Under the pieces are notes generated by a model. The model worked only from the letters and a program-made list of their open reading frames with translations. It searched no databases and was not told the origin of the DNA. This document shows, one piece after another, positions 33,338-45,531 of a stretch of 64,000 bases of DNA. A program made the translations under genes and the position numbers. Source of the stretch: Arthrobotrys musiformis (taxonomy: Eukaryota > Ascomycota > Orbiliomycetes > Orbiliales > Orbiliaceae); NCBI GenBank assembly GCA_036971715.1, contig JAVHJL010000012.1:1-64000 (forward strand), given 5' to 3'. Positions within the stretch are counted from its first letter, which is position 1, and every line of letters starts with the position of its first letter.

Positions 33338-35056
33338 TTGCTCAAAACTAGTGTCGGCGTGATTTGCGAGGCCTCCACGAGTGTATTGAGCCGATACCTT
33401 GGAAATTCCATACCGACATGTGTATGCTGTGAGGCTTCGGGTGGTGACAGGCTTTCTCCGCCTCCGCCTGTTCCTGCAAATGTCACGCTCACAATCCGTC
33501 TAGGCGAGAAGTTGGATGCAAAGACGGGCGCAATCGACCGTAAGCCCTACGGCAGCGTGAACTATCGCCAATTATCACTAGTGACGCGGTCCGGCCAAAG
33601 TCTCTATCGACTCCAAATCCCGCCCAAGCCCCAGCACAATAATACGAAGGCCGTGCGCACACCGCCTGAAATTGGTGAGATCACGGTTTTCCGCTACACC
33701 GAAATCGACAATGCCCCTGCACCTGCAAAGTTAACTGCAGGATCCCTGTACCAACTCTGGGTACACACCGCCTTCAATGACACTAGCAGTGCCTTTTCAA
33801 GTTCCGACGAAACCCTCAACGCCGTCTGGGGGCTATGCAAGCACACCGTCAAAGCTGCCACCGCGTTTGGCGTGTACATTGACGGTGAGCGCGAGCGTAT
33901 CCCCTACGAAGCCGATGGCTACATTAATCAGCTGTCACATCTGGCGTGTGATGCCAACCCCGAAGTGGGACGCTACACAGTCGAGTATCTCCTCGCGCAC
34001 CCAACCTGGCCGACGGAATGGAGCTTCCACATGCCTATGATGGCCGCCGCCGACTACTGGTTCACTGGCGACATCACGCTGTCCGCCAACAACTATGAAG
34101 CGCTGAAAAAGAAACTACTCATGGAAAAAGCCCGTGCAACTGACGGCTTACTTCGCTCGGTAGGGATTGTAGACTGGCCCATCAGCGAGCGTGACAATTA
34201 TAACGATGGGGTAGATACGCGAAATCAAATCGGACCAGAGATTAACACCGTCGTCAACGCCTTTTACTACCACGTCCTGAATAAAATGGCCGACATCGCC
34301 CACGCGACCAACCGAGAAGTGGACGCCCGCCTCTTCACGTCAAAAGCTCGACAGATCTACGCCGCCTTCAACACCGTCTTCTTCGACCCCACCCGCGGCA
34401 TCTATATCGACGGCGAAGGTTCCACCCACACCTCGCTACATGCAAATATGTTCCCGCTAGCATTCGACCTCGTGCCACCCACCCGTCAAAACGCCGTTGC
34501 CGACTTCGTACAATCCCGCGGAATGGCATGTAGCGTCTACGGCGCTCAATATCTCCTCGAATCCCTCTTCAAATCCGGAAGAGACAATATGATCGCACTC
34601 GGCTCGACGATGACACTCGAAGCCTGGGACAGGAAATACAAGCCTAACCTAACCTGGAACCACGCATGGGGCGCCTCTCCCGCGAACATCATCTCACGCT
34701 ATGTACTAGGCGTGCGCCCCTTGAAACCAGGGTTTAAGAAGATCCTGATAGCACCGCAACCCGGTGCTCTAACGGAGGTTCGTGGCGTAGTACCCACGGT
34801 TGTAGGCCCGGTAGCCGTAAACTATCAAATCGGGGTGCTGGAAGTCGAGATTCCGGAAGGGACGACGGCGCGCGTGGTGGTTCCGAATAAAAATAAATCC
34901 ATAACTACACGGCAGCAGCCCCAGCACCGGTATCCGCCGCAGATTCTTATCAACGGGGTGAAAGCGACTGGTGTGTTGGTGAACGGCGACGTCGTTGTGG
35001 ATGATGTCGGGCCGGGGAAGTCCGTTCTTGATATTCGTCCTAAATCGGTCCTCTAA
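33338..35056 (+). pseudogene. Alpha-L-rhamnosidase (GH78), 5'-truncated
   Basis: A 572-codon open frame has no ATG for its first two hundred codons; its start is TTG, so an upstream exon is missing or the gene is truncated. The sequence covers the end of the beta-sandwich region (PANVTLTIRLGEKLDAKTGA) and the whole alpha/alpha-barrel (TLNAVWGLCKHTVKAATAFG, YIDGERERIPYEADGYINQL, TWPTEWSFHMPMMAAADYWF). The C-terminal part has NLTWNHAWGASPANIISRYV and the final beta domain. GH78 enzymes release terminal rhamnose from plant or microbial glycosides. Typical family members carry an additional N-terminal domain not seen here. No internal stop or frameshift, so the loss of the 5' end may be recent. 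Confidence 0.8.
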
Positions 35057-35145
35057 ATCATACCAAAAAGAACCGAATATAATCGATGGATTATCTATTA
35101 TTAAAGGGAGCCGATCGCGGGTCCCCCATTTCACAACCGATTGCG

Positions 35146-38092
35146 CTATTCGAGGCTTGCTTTGTGTTGTCTTTGTGGTTTTTCCTCCAGCAACGCCTGG
35201 ACTTCTGTGACAATCATTCGGAATGCTCCTCCGGCCGCTTTTACTTCTGCTTTTAATTCCTCATGCTGCCCTCCGTTCCTTTGAGCCAACCATGTATGTG
35301 GCTCTGAATATCTTCTGCAACCGTCTGCCCCCATGTCTGGCACATTTCTTCAAACTGGCCCTGGATACCTTCAACTTCCTCCTGTATCTCCCCAGCAAGA
35401 GTGTTGAATACGCGTTCCTCACGAATGTAGTTCTCGAAGGTCTTGGTCATTTTCTCCAAAGCGCCCACCCCTAGAAGATATTAGTATCAAAACCAACGAG
35501 AGTTTGTTAGTGACATACCTTTCTCTTCAACAGCTCTTTCATACCCGGGTCGTAGCAGATCCGTCAGACGATCGGGAAGAAGAAACAATCGACGTACAGG
35601 TCTAAAATGTTAGCACAGCGGTAGGGATATGTATTGGACACCGTACCTCTGGTCCTCCACCAACTTCTCGCAAGACTTCGTAGCTATAGCTTGAGCGTTT
35701 TCAAGTCGTGGTGTCAAACATTCTTCAAGTAGTTTGATAGAAGTCTCTCTCCCCTTCGGACTACTTTGGAAATTCTCATCGATGCAGTCTGCCAATTAGA
35801 ATCGCTCTCATTGTTACATAGGTGCAACGTACTCCGCCAGGATGCTTCAAACTCCTCCAAAGCGCGAAGAACTTGGGAATTCCAAGTCCGTAAATGCCCC
35901 TCAGTCTTTGTAATAAACGCTTTCCAGAGACTGTCAACCTCGGCGCCCAATGGAGAAAGAAATTGCTCAGCGGATCTAACAGCCTCTTTTTTGGTTAGGC
36001 CGACCGCTAGATTATCGACCGTGGTACTTACGGTATCGATTTCCCTGCTAAATGGTTAATACCTGGTTGTAGAACGTCGGTCGCTACCTACCTTGACCAT
36101 TTTTCCATGTGACTCCAAACAATACTCCTCGCCCCGGGCTATCGCGATTGCTAGTACAAGTTAGAGCTGAATAAATGCCCAATCCATCCAAGTCTACTAA
36201 CCAAGACTCCCGGAAAAGAGCCGCACATCATTTTGAATATTTGTCGCGAAAATCAGTGACTCATTGCTAAGGTTCTGTTGCCACGTTAGACTGAAGAAAA
36301 TAGTAATTTTACGGTGTTTAGAGGGGTAAAACTCAGGCATTCGACAATGCCGTAAATGCCTTGGCCATTTCGGCCTTTGCTTTCTTCCTCCCTGCTTCGC
36401 TCATACTTGTCGAAGTGTTGCTGGCGAAGAGGCTTGCCGAACTTTGGATGCTCAAAATACTCTGGACAAATTGGGCTGCTAATGCTGACTTCTGCTCTAA
36501 TGGAGCTGATGCACAGTAATCACGTAGCATTGGAATCTGCGTTTGGTCCAGGCTCATTGTCCCAGGTGCTTTGCGCGGCGATATATGGCGAAGATAGTGT
36601 TGGGCAGATGTAACGTAGCAGGTAATTGAAGTCTCTTCATTCAGAAGATTTGAGTAGGTTTTAGCGATTGACTTAATGGCGTATTTGTCTCGTGCCTCGA
36701 TACATAATTGCTGGAGGCTTTGGCTGTTTAGCGGGATCCTGTCATACGGCCCGTGGAACTAACCTCTCTTCAAGTGATGAAATCTCCTCTTTGGCTCGAT
36801 CCTGTTGTTTCGGGCTACAATACTGTTAGCTTCATTAGCCAGAAGACGGGTTTCCTGGCCCCTTAGCCTCTAAATTCAGATATCGGGACTCAATTTCGTG
36901 GTTCAGGGCATGGTATTTCTCCAAGAACTGCCTGTCGCCCTTGAAGTCTTCTGCCGCGTCGCTGGGTTCGAATTGCTAGCCAAGTCAGTCAGCAGGAGAT
37001 ATCACAGGGCAAATGGTGTCTTACATCGCTGCAGGTACAAACAATCGTTAGATGTCTTCCCCCACCGTGTTGAAGTCGCTTTATATAGCCTTCTCGAGAT
37101 AGTTCTCCTGTCGTTTCGTCGGTGACGGCTCTTGTAAGCCTGGTAACGACGACTATCTCGTTTGCTCGCGTCATATACTGTCGGGTTACCGTTGTACAGG
37201 CCGCATTAGAGTCCCGAAGCCCAGGGAGATCTACAAGTATTGCACCGGTCTTAAGGGCCTCGGAGTCGACGTAGAGTCTTCAAGTCAGCCCACAGCGGCA
37301 AAGGTCTGATACTGGCTCCGAGCAGCTTACTTGACAACTTTGACAAGAGGCCAGAGTTTTGATTCTTCTTCATCAGTTGTAAAAGGCACCAGAGATTGCA
37401 TATAATTAACAGCATCGGCCCTCAGGTCTGTCTCAAGGGTATGCTTCCCATTCATGAGAATTTCATTCGACTTGTAGAGTTCAGTGACTTTTGAAGTACG
37501 TCTGCAGAACTGGAGATATCGGGGAAGAGAGCTTTGATTTTGGCTAAGGCAATTTTCTCAGCTTCACCGAGAAGATTTGTAAAAGGAAAACTTTGGATCC
37601 GTTCCAGTTCAATACGATATCCTTGTTTACCATTTTCTCGTTGGCGGATTTCGATTGGGAATGAGGTGCAGGCATGAAGACCAGACTAACTCGTCAGCGA
37701 AGTCGTGCCTACGTGTAAGAGGGCGGGGGGCCTTACAGTCGGGAGAAGGTTAGGTTCCCCGAGAACTGCAGTCAGCAGCTTTGATTTTCCTGAAAAGGCC
37801 TTAGAAAATTTAACGGCTTGAGGCAGACTACTCGAAGTTACATACCCACGCCACTGTCTCCAATGAAAGCTAGGACGGCTGTCGCCGAAAAATCGGCCTG
37901 CTCAGTCTCCAACACTCGCTTTAAGATATTGTCACTCTGGAGGTCGAGCAACCCGTTGCTTCTCATATTTTGCAAAGGAACTTTAATCTGCGCGAGGAAG
38001 CCCTTCCCGTCGGATAGAAGACGGTTGAGCCGCCCTTCAATTTCTCGGGGAGAGGGCTTGCTCTCTACTGACGCAGTATGAAGCATTAACAT
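35146..38092 (-). pseudogene. SLIP-GC-like nuclear GTPase (dynamin-type), probably decayed
   Basis: Exon 1 starts MLMLHTASVESKPSPREIEG (ATG 38,092) and ends FIGDSGVG. Introns at 37,845-37,790 and 37,736-37,686 lead to KSKLLTAVLGEPNLLPT and SGLHACTSFPIEIRQRENGK. So the P-loop is GDSGVGKS and the switch-I Thr lies in HACT. A one-base loss in an A-run at 37,489-37,492 breaks the frame before ELYKSNEILMNGKHTLETDL. Later exons give the G3 motif GAILVDLPGLRDSNAA and a G4-like TIVCTCSD. Helical blocks follow (QLCIEARDKYAIKSIAKTYS; EAVRSAEQFLSPLGAEVDSL; RRLFLLPDRLTDLLRPGYER). The tail ends ALLEEKPQRQHKASLE. At least two further frame changes (near 35,790 and 35,280) need frameshifts or unusual splicing. 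The family is large in fungi and its role is poorly known. Confidence 0.65.
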
Positions 38093-39765
38093 GCATGTGC
38101 GTGATCGCCGGAGAGAAAGATAGACGCGAGGACGCCATCTGTACCCGGCTCGCACAACTGTACTACGTACGGTACATGTGTGCTTCAGGACAGAAACGAG
38201 AGAGGAACGATAATCCGGTTGTTGGCACGGTTGTGCGGCGGACCTCGGAGGTTCGAGGAGGGGATAAGGTGGTGTACGCTTTGTAGGGATAGTTAGGTTC
38301 CCTAGTAACGCTAGGCCACCTCTAGGGGTATGATGCGGCTGGCTGAGACAAAAGTATCCAGCACTTGGAGATTTGTTCGTCGGTGGAAGAATATTCGAAT
38401 TCGGGAGTAGAGCAGCCGGAATGGTAACAAACACTCCTTCTTGTGTCCCTTCTAGACGCCGTCGCCCGGTGGGTATTCTCCCAATATCGCCTTCTATTCC
38501 CCTCCGTCCTTCTAGTTCTCACCGCCTTCCTTGAACCAATCGATTTCTAGTTTGCGTTCTTGATGATTGTGTTAAGGAATCCGAAGGTTGCAGAATGGTG
38601 GTTTGTGAGGTTGGGATATGAGGAGCATGTTAATACTCGAACAATTGAAGAAGTTGGCGATGAAGAGAAGGAGGAGGAAGAAGAAGAAGAAGAGCCAAGA
38701 CCGAGGATTATGATCAGCCAAGAGCAGTCTAATGGAGGCGGGATAAATGAGCGGACGAGGCTACTACTGCCGAAGGACTATGGAAGGAGCAGTAGGCTAG
38801 CAGAAATGAATGACGAAGCGTGGAGTTGTGGTTGATGATAAGAGGCGATATCGGGTTTGTAAAGAGGTGATGTGAAATAGGTCGACTGAGGGCATCATTT
38901 GTCTCTATAACCTTAAATATTTGTGAGGGATTGCTATTAAGCTGGAGACACCAAGACAATGTCCCAGCCCAGCGCTGCTATTCAGTTACCGTGCCACGCG
39001 CCAGGACACAACCGGCGGCATCACACCAATTATTTATTTGTTACTTTTCACGTCTTCGTAGCTCGACATGGAGAAGAAAGCAGGGTTATCCCCTCTTATA
39101 GAGCCACCGTTTAACTTCCAAAAGCCGTGTCGTTTGCTACACAACTCACCACGTGACAGAAAAGCCCCGCACTCCGCAGCCCCGCACTCAGCACTGTTCC
39201 TCCCAACATGCTCACGCTTAGATTCAAGGACAGTAAACCCAGCAATCGACCGTCTGCGACCCTTCTGGCTTGTCTGTGGCTCGTATTCCTAAGTCCTACA
39301 GGCAAGTATAAGCTGAAAAGTCATAGAGTCTAAAATCCGAGCTTTGAAAGTATAGTATTAAAGTCAGGAGCCTTCCAATTTCAGCCTACGAATGCTCCTT
39401 AGCCCCGCAAGAGGAGTAAAAATCCCTATAAGCCGGAAAGGCTAAACTGCTCTGAGTTCGACAAAAAGCCAGGGAAAGGTCTGGTTGGTTCATTTTAGCC
39501 TCTGGACACTTAAGTAAGTGCTTCAACTCCTCTAAATTCTTGAAGCTCCGATATACTCCGTGGATATACGGTTTTGGCTAGCTATTTGACCGATTGCGCC
39601 AATCGCCCAAGTCTAACACAGAAAACCACAGACAATTAACCCGATTACGCCCGTACCTGTTCTACAAGCGATCAACTTGCACCTCTACAGTTGAGTTTTT
39701 TTTTTTTATAGAATCTCAAAGTGGAATTCCCCGCCTAGATTACCGACATCCAATAGGTCTCTGGC
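38093..39765. other. Intergenic, one weak small frame
   Basis: The only frame with some character is 38,560-38,835 (+), with a Glu run followed by GGGINERTRLLLPKDYGRSS. I cannot assign it. The rest holds no recognised feature. Confidence 0.35.
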
Positions 39766-40458
39766 ATGATGAATCCTATGCCATACTATATATCGTCGAA
39801 CGTTGACCTAGAGGAATACGGTCGCTCTCGACTCTTTCATCCCTACATCGACGATACGTACAGGCAGATCTTCCGAGAAAACTCAAAGGAGCTCGTCATC
39901 CTTAATGAAGAAAAAGGGATCAGACAACTCCAGTTTATTCCTGCTGGCAGAAGCAACCCCGTGCTTCAAAGAAATACGATGATAGTTAATATTGATGGTG
40001 CTTGCCGTAACAATGGCGGCGAAAACCCCCACGGTGCTTACGGCGTGTACTTCGGTCCAAATTCCCCTTATAATGCGTCAGGTTTAATCACAAGCGATGA
40101 CGCACAAACTAGCAATCGAGCGGAAATCGAGGCCCTTATCAAGGCGTTGGATAGAATCCAGATAATAGCTAATAAGGACATGAGCCTTTCCAACTTGATA
40201 GTCCTCACTGACTCTGAGTACTTGGTCAAAGCTATAACAGAATGGATATATATTTGGGAAGGGAGGGAGGGCATGACCTCCAAAGGGACACCGGCCGTAC
40301 ACTTTCATCTGCTCAAGCGGGTCCGGGACAGGCTGGACTGGATGGAGTATAGTGATGATGGCGGTATCCAGTGCCGGTTTTGGTTGATCGACCGTAGCCA
40401 AAATGTCGAGGCGGATAAGCTTGCTCATCTAGCTTTGGATCAAGCAACTATATCATAA
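39766..40458 (+). CDS. RNase H-like protein, 230 aa
   Basis: The ATG at 39,766 opens a 230-residue intronless frame. Residues about 72-228 form an RNase H fold: MIVNIDGACRNNGG with Asp77, SNRAEIEALIKAL with Glu120, VLTDSEYLVKAITEW with Asp149 and SQNVEADKLAHLAL with Asp217 match the DEDD catalytic set of RNase H1. Such enzymes cut RNA in RNA-DNA hybrids using two metal ions. The first 70 residues are not a hybrid-binding domain I recognise. No reverse transcriptase lies nearby, so this is likely one of the stand-alone fungal RNase H paralogues rather than a retroelement remnant. Confidence 0.85.
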   Translation: MMNPMPYYISSNVDLEEYGRSRLFHPYIDDTYRQIFRENSKELVILNEEKGIRQLQFIPAGRSNPVLQRNTMIVNIDGACRNNGGENPHGAYGVYFGPNSPYNASGLITSDDAQTSNRAEIEALIKALDRIQIIANKDMSLSNLIVLTDSEYLVKAITEWIYIWEGREGMTSKGTPAVHFHLLKRVRDRLDWMEYSDDGGIQCRFWLIDRSQNVEADKLAHLALDQATIS

Positions 40459-40616
40459 GTTTTCGTCAGATCCTCTCGAGCCCGTGGATTGCTTTGGAGA
40501 CAAAAGCTTATCAAACTTTGTATCTGTGGTTAATGTGTCTGTAATACAGGCCGTTTATCACTTAATTTATCCTGTGGTATCAAATTACACAGAGATGCAT
40601 TTGTGTTTACATATGC

Positions 40617-40800
40617 TTATGAGTTACTAGCCCTTTTCCCAAATGAATTGAGAGCTGTATGTACTGCTATGTTGTTAAAATGGTTTGTGGATGGGCGGTT
40701 GATGACAAATGCTATAAGTTGGTAGACTGACGCACAGGCCTGTTTAAAGTTTTGCAAATGAAAGAAATGGAGCCAAGCTTGAGTTACCACCAGATTTACT
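40617..40800 (-). repeat. Duplicated coding-like segment (partner of 4.1 kb)
   Basis: The - strand frame encodes ACASVYQLIAFVINRPSTNH followed by FNNIAVHTALNSFGKR. It pairs with the + strand copy at 4,120-4,265. Just beyond, near 40,865, the - strand holds GAAGAAAAACCACAAGCACA, another GTPase-tail relic. Confidence 0.45.
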
Positions 40801-42226
40801 GCTGTACCCAACCTTACACGTGTCAAAGTTGAAAATGGTGATAATTAGCTGGGCTGGTCTCCTTCTGTTGTGCTTGTGGTTTTTCTTCTAACCATAGCAA
40901 TGCATGATGTTGAAATATATGTATGGGTAACTTGATTGATTTATCTTGTCTGCTATCGAAAACATGCTATGATGGTCTCCCTTATATGCACGTACAGGAT
41001 AGATAGTAAGAAACTATTGGAGAGTTTTTCATTTCTGAGCTCCCCGATGGGGTCTCGCAATTGTGAAACCTTTGGTCACGTGATTACCCCCCGCGGGGGT
41101 TTCTTGGAATTCCGGATGTCCTATGAGCATAGCGGGGTGGTACCAGTGCTGGATAACCCTCTGGGTTGGATAGTGGATTTAATGGCAATTTTTTTGGTGG
41201 ACGTTCCAAAGCCGGGGATATGGTGGGAACTCGAATAATGATCCCATGATTGAACCGACAACCCTCTTTTGAAATTTTGCATGAGATTGACTGACATCCT
41301 GGACGAGCGGCTTTGGTAGCTACAAGCAAGTCTTTGAGATTCTATGGAATTTAATTCGATTTTGGCGGTAAAGAAAAATACATGACAGAGAGCTGAAGAT
41401 CTGGGTAGCCGTCTTACTATTTTAGTCCTAGTCTAGTATACTGCTTCCAGTGTCCCAGGCTAATTTTAGTCCGAGAACGGTATCCGTTGGATTCCCGCTT
41501 GATCATAATTGTGAATAATAACTAAAGGCCGTATCCTTATCCTCCTCTCCCTTCTTTCCGAACTCCTGGAGAAGCTAGGCAACATCCTCTTTGCTAACGG
41601 TGGGAACCCAAAGCTCGTCGAGCGACCGTCATCTTCCTAGAAGGTTCAATATCTGCCAGCTCGACTGAGGCTATCTCTTTGCCGATATCATATTCATCGC
41701 TGATGCCGTACTCTTCGGCAGTACGTAAATCGTCATCTGGTCGAAGAGCCTGTCCCAAACTTACCTTTATAAGCTTAGTATAGCGTGATAAGTTCTTCGC
41801 ACTTCTTGTGTTTCTATGGTTCGGGAAATGCAATATCAAACAGGATCAACACAAATCCGCCCGCGATACTCTACATCCCGAGTAAACGCTTGGCGAATTT
41901 CTGTGGAGGCACTGCACTGTCTAATTTATTTCAGTGATTCTTTTGCTGCTGTGAGATTTTATTTCGCCTATAGTTACGAAGATTGTGCCAGCTTAGATTT
42001 ATGTGGTGTTTTTTAAAACAGGTTTTCAATGCTCAGTAAGTAGGCGGAATTTCCCAAGGGCACTGCCATAGACACGTCGTGCAATTGTGCACACAAGGCT
42101 TAGCTAGATAATTTCACACACGCGATTCCATAGACGTTTCTTGAGAATTCTTCTTCACGATCCAAGACAGAGCTTTGGCGCAACAGCTTTCTCAACACAG
42201 TATACGATTGGTATAAGTTGCTATAG
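40801..42226. other. No supported gene
   Basis: Short frames at 40,936-41,238 (+) and 41,594-41,839 (-) have no recognisable domain. The region between is AT-rich. Nothing else seen. Confidence 0.4.
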
Positions 42227-42960
42227 ATGGAGGCTACGAAAGATCTGGAAATTATCCCAGTACAACGCAATTTCGTTGACAAGGCGGCTACTTCTCTAAG
42301 CCTCTATAGTGAATACGGAAGCACAGGTCGCCTAGAGGCTCTTGATCATGCTATTAGATTAGGAGGGAAGGTTTTACCTAGCATACCTGAAAACGATATA
42401 TTTATAACTCGGCACCCGAACTTGACAAATATATCAATATATTACAACACGCGGTTCAATAAGCTGGGAAAACCAGCAGACCTTGGGAGGCCGATCAAAC
42501 TAACAAAACAAGCTATTGCCATTTCTACAGATGGCAGTCCAGGGCGAGATGTGTATCTTAATAATTTATCCAATTAATATAGCTCTCGATTCAATCGGTT
42601 TGGAAAAGAAGAAGATCTCGAAAAAGTTATTGAAGCTACAGAGAGAGCTGCTACTATGCCCCTAGAAGACAGTCCCGTGAGAACTAGTTACCTCGGTAAT
42701 CTAGCAAAATGGTACCCTTATAAATTCAAACTAAACCCGGTTGACAACCAAGCGGATCTCGAAAATGCCATTAAGTTAATGGAATAAACTGTCAAAATAA
42801 CTCCGGATGATGGCCCAAACCTAGCTGGGCTCCATAGAATAGGCAGGCATAATGTAGTGATCTCGTGCCGAGTATGTCGCCTGGGCAACAACAGTTCCCA
42901 TATCACGCATGGAGATTTCCATAACCTTTATCATTTGATGGGCCTAGTAGAAATGATGCA
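42227..42960 (+). pseudogene. TPR-repeat protein with in-frame stops
   Basis: From the ATG at 42,227, units such as YSEYGSTGRLEALDHAIRLG, YNTRFNKLGKPADLGRPIKL, SSRFNRFGKEEDLEKVIEAT and NQADLENAIKLME follow each other. They match the TPR units (NxLGxRFxRTGxxxDLExAI) that precede CHAT domains in fungal proteins. Stops interrupt at 42,575-42,577 (TAA) and 42,785-42,787 (TAA). No CHAT protease part is seen downstream. Confidence 0.7.
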
Positions 42961-43097
42961 AACGCCAAGATAAATACAGTGATCACGTATATGACATATA
43001 AAATCCCCCACTCGATCCTTAACGGTTTCGTAGTTGAAAAAGGATGTGTATCCTATGAAGCAGCGGCTACCCAAAATACAACATCCCGATGTGTTGT

Positions 43098-43781
43098 TTA
43101 TCCTGCACTGGATCTACAGTCTGTGGCGGAGCGAAGAAACCGTCTTAATTCTTCCGAGAGCCCTGCCGTTTCAGAGCCCTGCCGTTTCCGAGCCCTGGTT
43201 TTCTTTAAGGTTGATCGCTTGGCCTTGTGCTTGCGTAGGAGCTCGACACTTTCTATGCAACGCTGCGTATATCTCTTTACGAGGTTGGGGTGGTCGGTCG
43301 CGAGCTTTTCATGCAACAGGCGCCCGTTCTTCCATTCCACCTGATATACCACTTCATTCTTCCTGCGAAGAGGGTGAGCGTTTGAGTAATGAACGTTTTC
43401 CTTATATTTGCTCATTGTCGTTTCTTCGACAATTGTTGTTTTCCAACGTACTTCGTAGTAAATCTCACCGTTCACCACAGAGTGAGAAACGATGGTATCG
43501 ATATCTTGATGCGCTGTATCTTCGTTGGGACAGAGATCTGCTTGAGCTACACGTTGTGAATGTGTAGTCAAATCAATATCAGTCTCCGAGCCAGTACTAG
43601 AGTTGCTAACTTGGGCAGCCAGTTCTTTCCGCTGTGAATCCAAAGCGGTGTCCAAGCATTTAACTTGTTGACAAGCCTCCACGGTGGGACTGCGCGTGCG
43701 GCTACAGTCAATGAAGGTTTCTCTTTTGTACGTATCTGGGCTAGTAACATTCTTGCAGTACTTTAGATCGAGTTCTGTCAT
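43098..43781 (-). CDS. Chromo-like domain protein, 227 aa
   Basis: The ATG at 43,781 opens a 227-residue frame. Residues about 90-125 (DIDTIVSHSVVNGEIYYEVR followed by WKTTIVEE) resemble a chromodomain core (I-x-x-I-V-x-H-x-x-x-N-G-x-x-Y-Y-x-V-x-W-K). A second similar strand pair lies near 138-165 (NEVVYQVEWKNGRLLHEKLA). The C-terminus is Lys/Arg-rich (KHKAKRSTLKKTRARKRQG), like a nuclear localisation signal. A chromatin role is inferred from the weak fold match only. It is not linked to a retroelement integrase here. Confidence 0.55.
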   Translation of the reverse strand: MTELDLKYCKNVTSPDTYKRETFIDCSRTRSPTVEACQQVKCLDTALDSQRKELAAQVSNSSTGSETDIDLTTHSQRVAQADLCPNEDTAHQDIDTIVSHSVVNGEIYYEVRWKTTIVEETTMSKYKENVHYSNAHPLRRKNEVVYQVEWKNGRLLHEKLATDHPNLVKRYTQRCIESVELLRKHKAKRSTLKKTRARKRQGSETAGLSEELRRFLRSATDCRSSAG

Positions 43782-45201
43782 CTTGACGGGTCGAGGCTGG
43801 TCGTATTATGGAATCTTAGTGTATATAATTACTAAAGGAATTGATAGAGTATGATCGATTGGGGAGAATGTTGCGTTCTTGTCTAAGTATCCTGGTGGAA
43901 GAAGCGGGCTCCCAGCTTATATACTGGCGGTTGGAAGCATATCTATGCAACTTCGCCACTACAATTTATCCTTCACGGACCCTCACATAACGCTTTCAGG
44001 GGATTAAACCAGCAATGGCACAACTGTGGACTGGGATGTGAATGGATGTTTATGCGTAGCTCCTTAATCATGCCGGAACTACTTCCGTTAACGCCTCAGA
44101 CCACTAACAATGTGATCCTGGATAGGATCGAAAGGTCTTGTCTCGCTAGATTCTGCCTTGCACTTCGTCGAATGCTGCTGATAGCCAGATGATCTGAGCT
44201 AATGATACCATCAAACACTATCCCAAGCTTCTGTATCATAAACTGCTCGGATCATTTTGCCACTCGACATTATCCTGTGCCGCTGTTAATGCTGGTTGCC
44301 TGATCTTGAAGTTATGCATAAGTAGTCCGGATGCATGCCGGATATGGGCCTTCCGCGGGTCTAGTAGGCTGTACATGCACAGCTCTGTTTTCAATTATGT
44401 CGGGCGTACGTCAATACGATCAGTGATTTTAGCAATGCCTCAAGGGCATCTCCTAGAAGCTAATGCGTGGCCCTCGAACCTCCTAGTTACAAAAGATTTC
44501 GCAGAGACTGTTGATCAAAATTTCGACGAAGATATGAATGACCATTTAGGGCCGGTTTGATGGCTTTTCTCACTTGAAGGAAGATTGGAGATCATCTTAA
44601 TTTGCCCATGAGAAGCGAATGCATTAATGAAAGCTTTTAGGAAATCTTCCGTCTCAAGCCTTTATTGCTATGTATTAAGGATCTTTAGAAATATGCAGAC
44701 TTTTAGGTATCTAGATGTCTACACTGTTTCAAAGATACAGAAACATTATATGGAGTATATACAGCCTCAAGACTCTTTTTAGATATATTTGTTGGTCAGT
44801 TGATCAGGAGGTTTGTGAGTTTTTCGGCATCTATTATAATCAGCTACAAGATAGTATCGAAAGAGGGAACAATGGATGGGTATTTCGGGCTACTTGGGAA
44901 GCCTTAGGCCAGGGGGTTCTCAATATAGCGACTTTTATGGGGCCATACTCACATAGTCTTATACTGGTGATGATGCTAGAACCGCGGATTCCTACGATTT
45001 TGGCCATTAAAATAACCTTTCTTTAAATCGAGGAGATATTTGGGCTTTTTGTATCAGTTGGGCTTTTACTGCTGAACTAATTGGTTGTCGCTCACACTAC
45101 AGAAGCCCAAAAATTCCTGCAAGTGAAAGTGATGTACTCGTAAAATACCCCGGTCATTTTCAGCTCTTCGACGCTAAATATTCTAAATGGGTGGAGTCTC
45201 G
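43782..45201. other. No supported gene
   Basis: Two + strand frames (44,306-44,560 and 44,715-45,026) could be exons or fragments, but I recognise no family and find no convincing splice between them. Confidence 0.35.
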
Positions 45202-45531
45202 TCACATGAGTTCGGAGAATATTGGCATAATACTTACTGTGGATTTCCCTTCGCCCATATTGGGCTGCATTACTGCATTGCTATCTTTACCGTCGTTTAT
45301 CATGGATAATCCGATACTTGCTTGGATAGGTCTGATCAGCATTTCCGAGTCGAGCTCTAACAAAAGCCAGTCAATATATTCTTCCGCGTTTTCGTTCTGC
45401 CGCCCTGCGTTCCGTACCTCGTTATCGAACCCCCGGACATATCCTTGATACACAAAGTCAGCAAGGCGACCCGGCGTCCCCATGTTCCAAAGCAATGTTG
45501 GCTCCTTCTCATTCGCGGGGAAGCCGGGCAT
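45202..45531 (-). pseudogene. DUF3638-type (large fungal P-loop protein) fragment
   Basis: The - strand frame has AEEYIDWLLLELDSEMLIRP followed by IQASIGLSMI and NAVMQPNMGEGKSTVSIMPI. This is the block of very large fungal proteins whose consensus is WLLFELEGNFLIRPIQ ... NAVMQLNMGEGKSSVIVPI, with a Walker-A-like GEGKS. Only about 110 residues remain. The right side joins directly to dispersed-repeat sequence at 45,531. Confidence 0.6.

Noticed and set aside
33338..33600. TTG as a genuine start of the rhamnosidase
   Set aside because: Fungal genes rarely start at TTG and the missing N-terminal domain makes truncation or an upstream exon more likely.
39766..40458. RNase H as part of a retrotransposon
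   Set aside because: No reverse transcriptase, integrase or LTR lies beside it and the frame is intact and self-contained.
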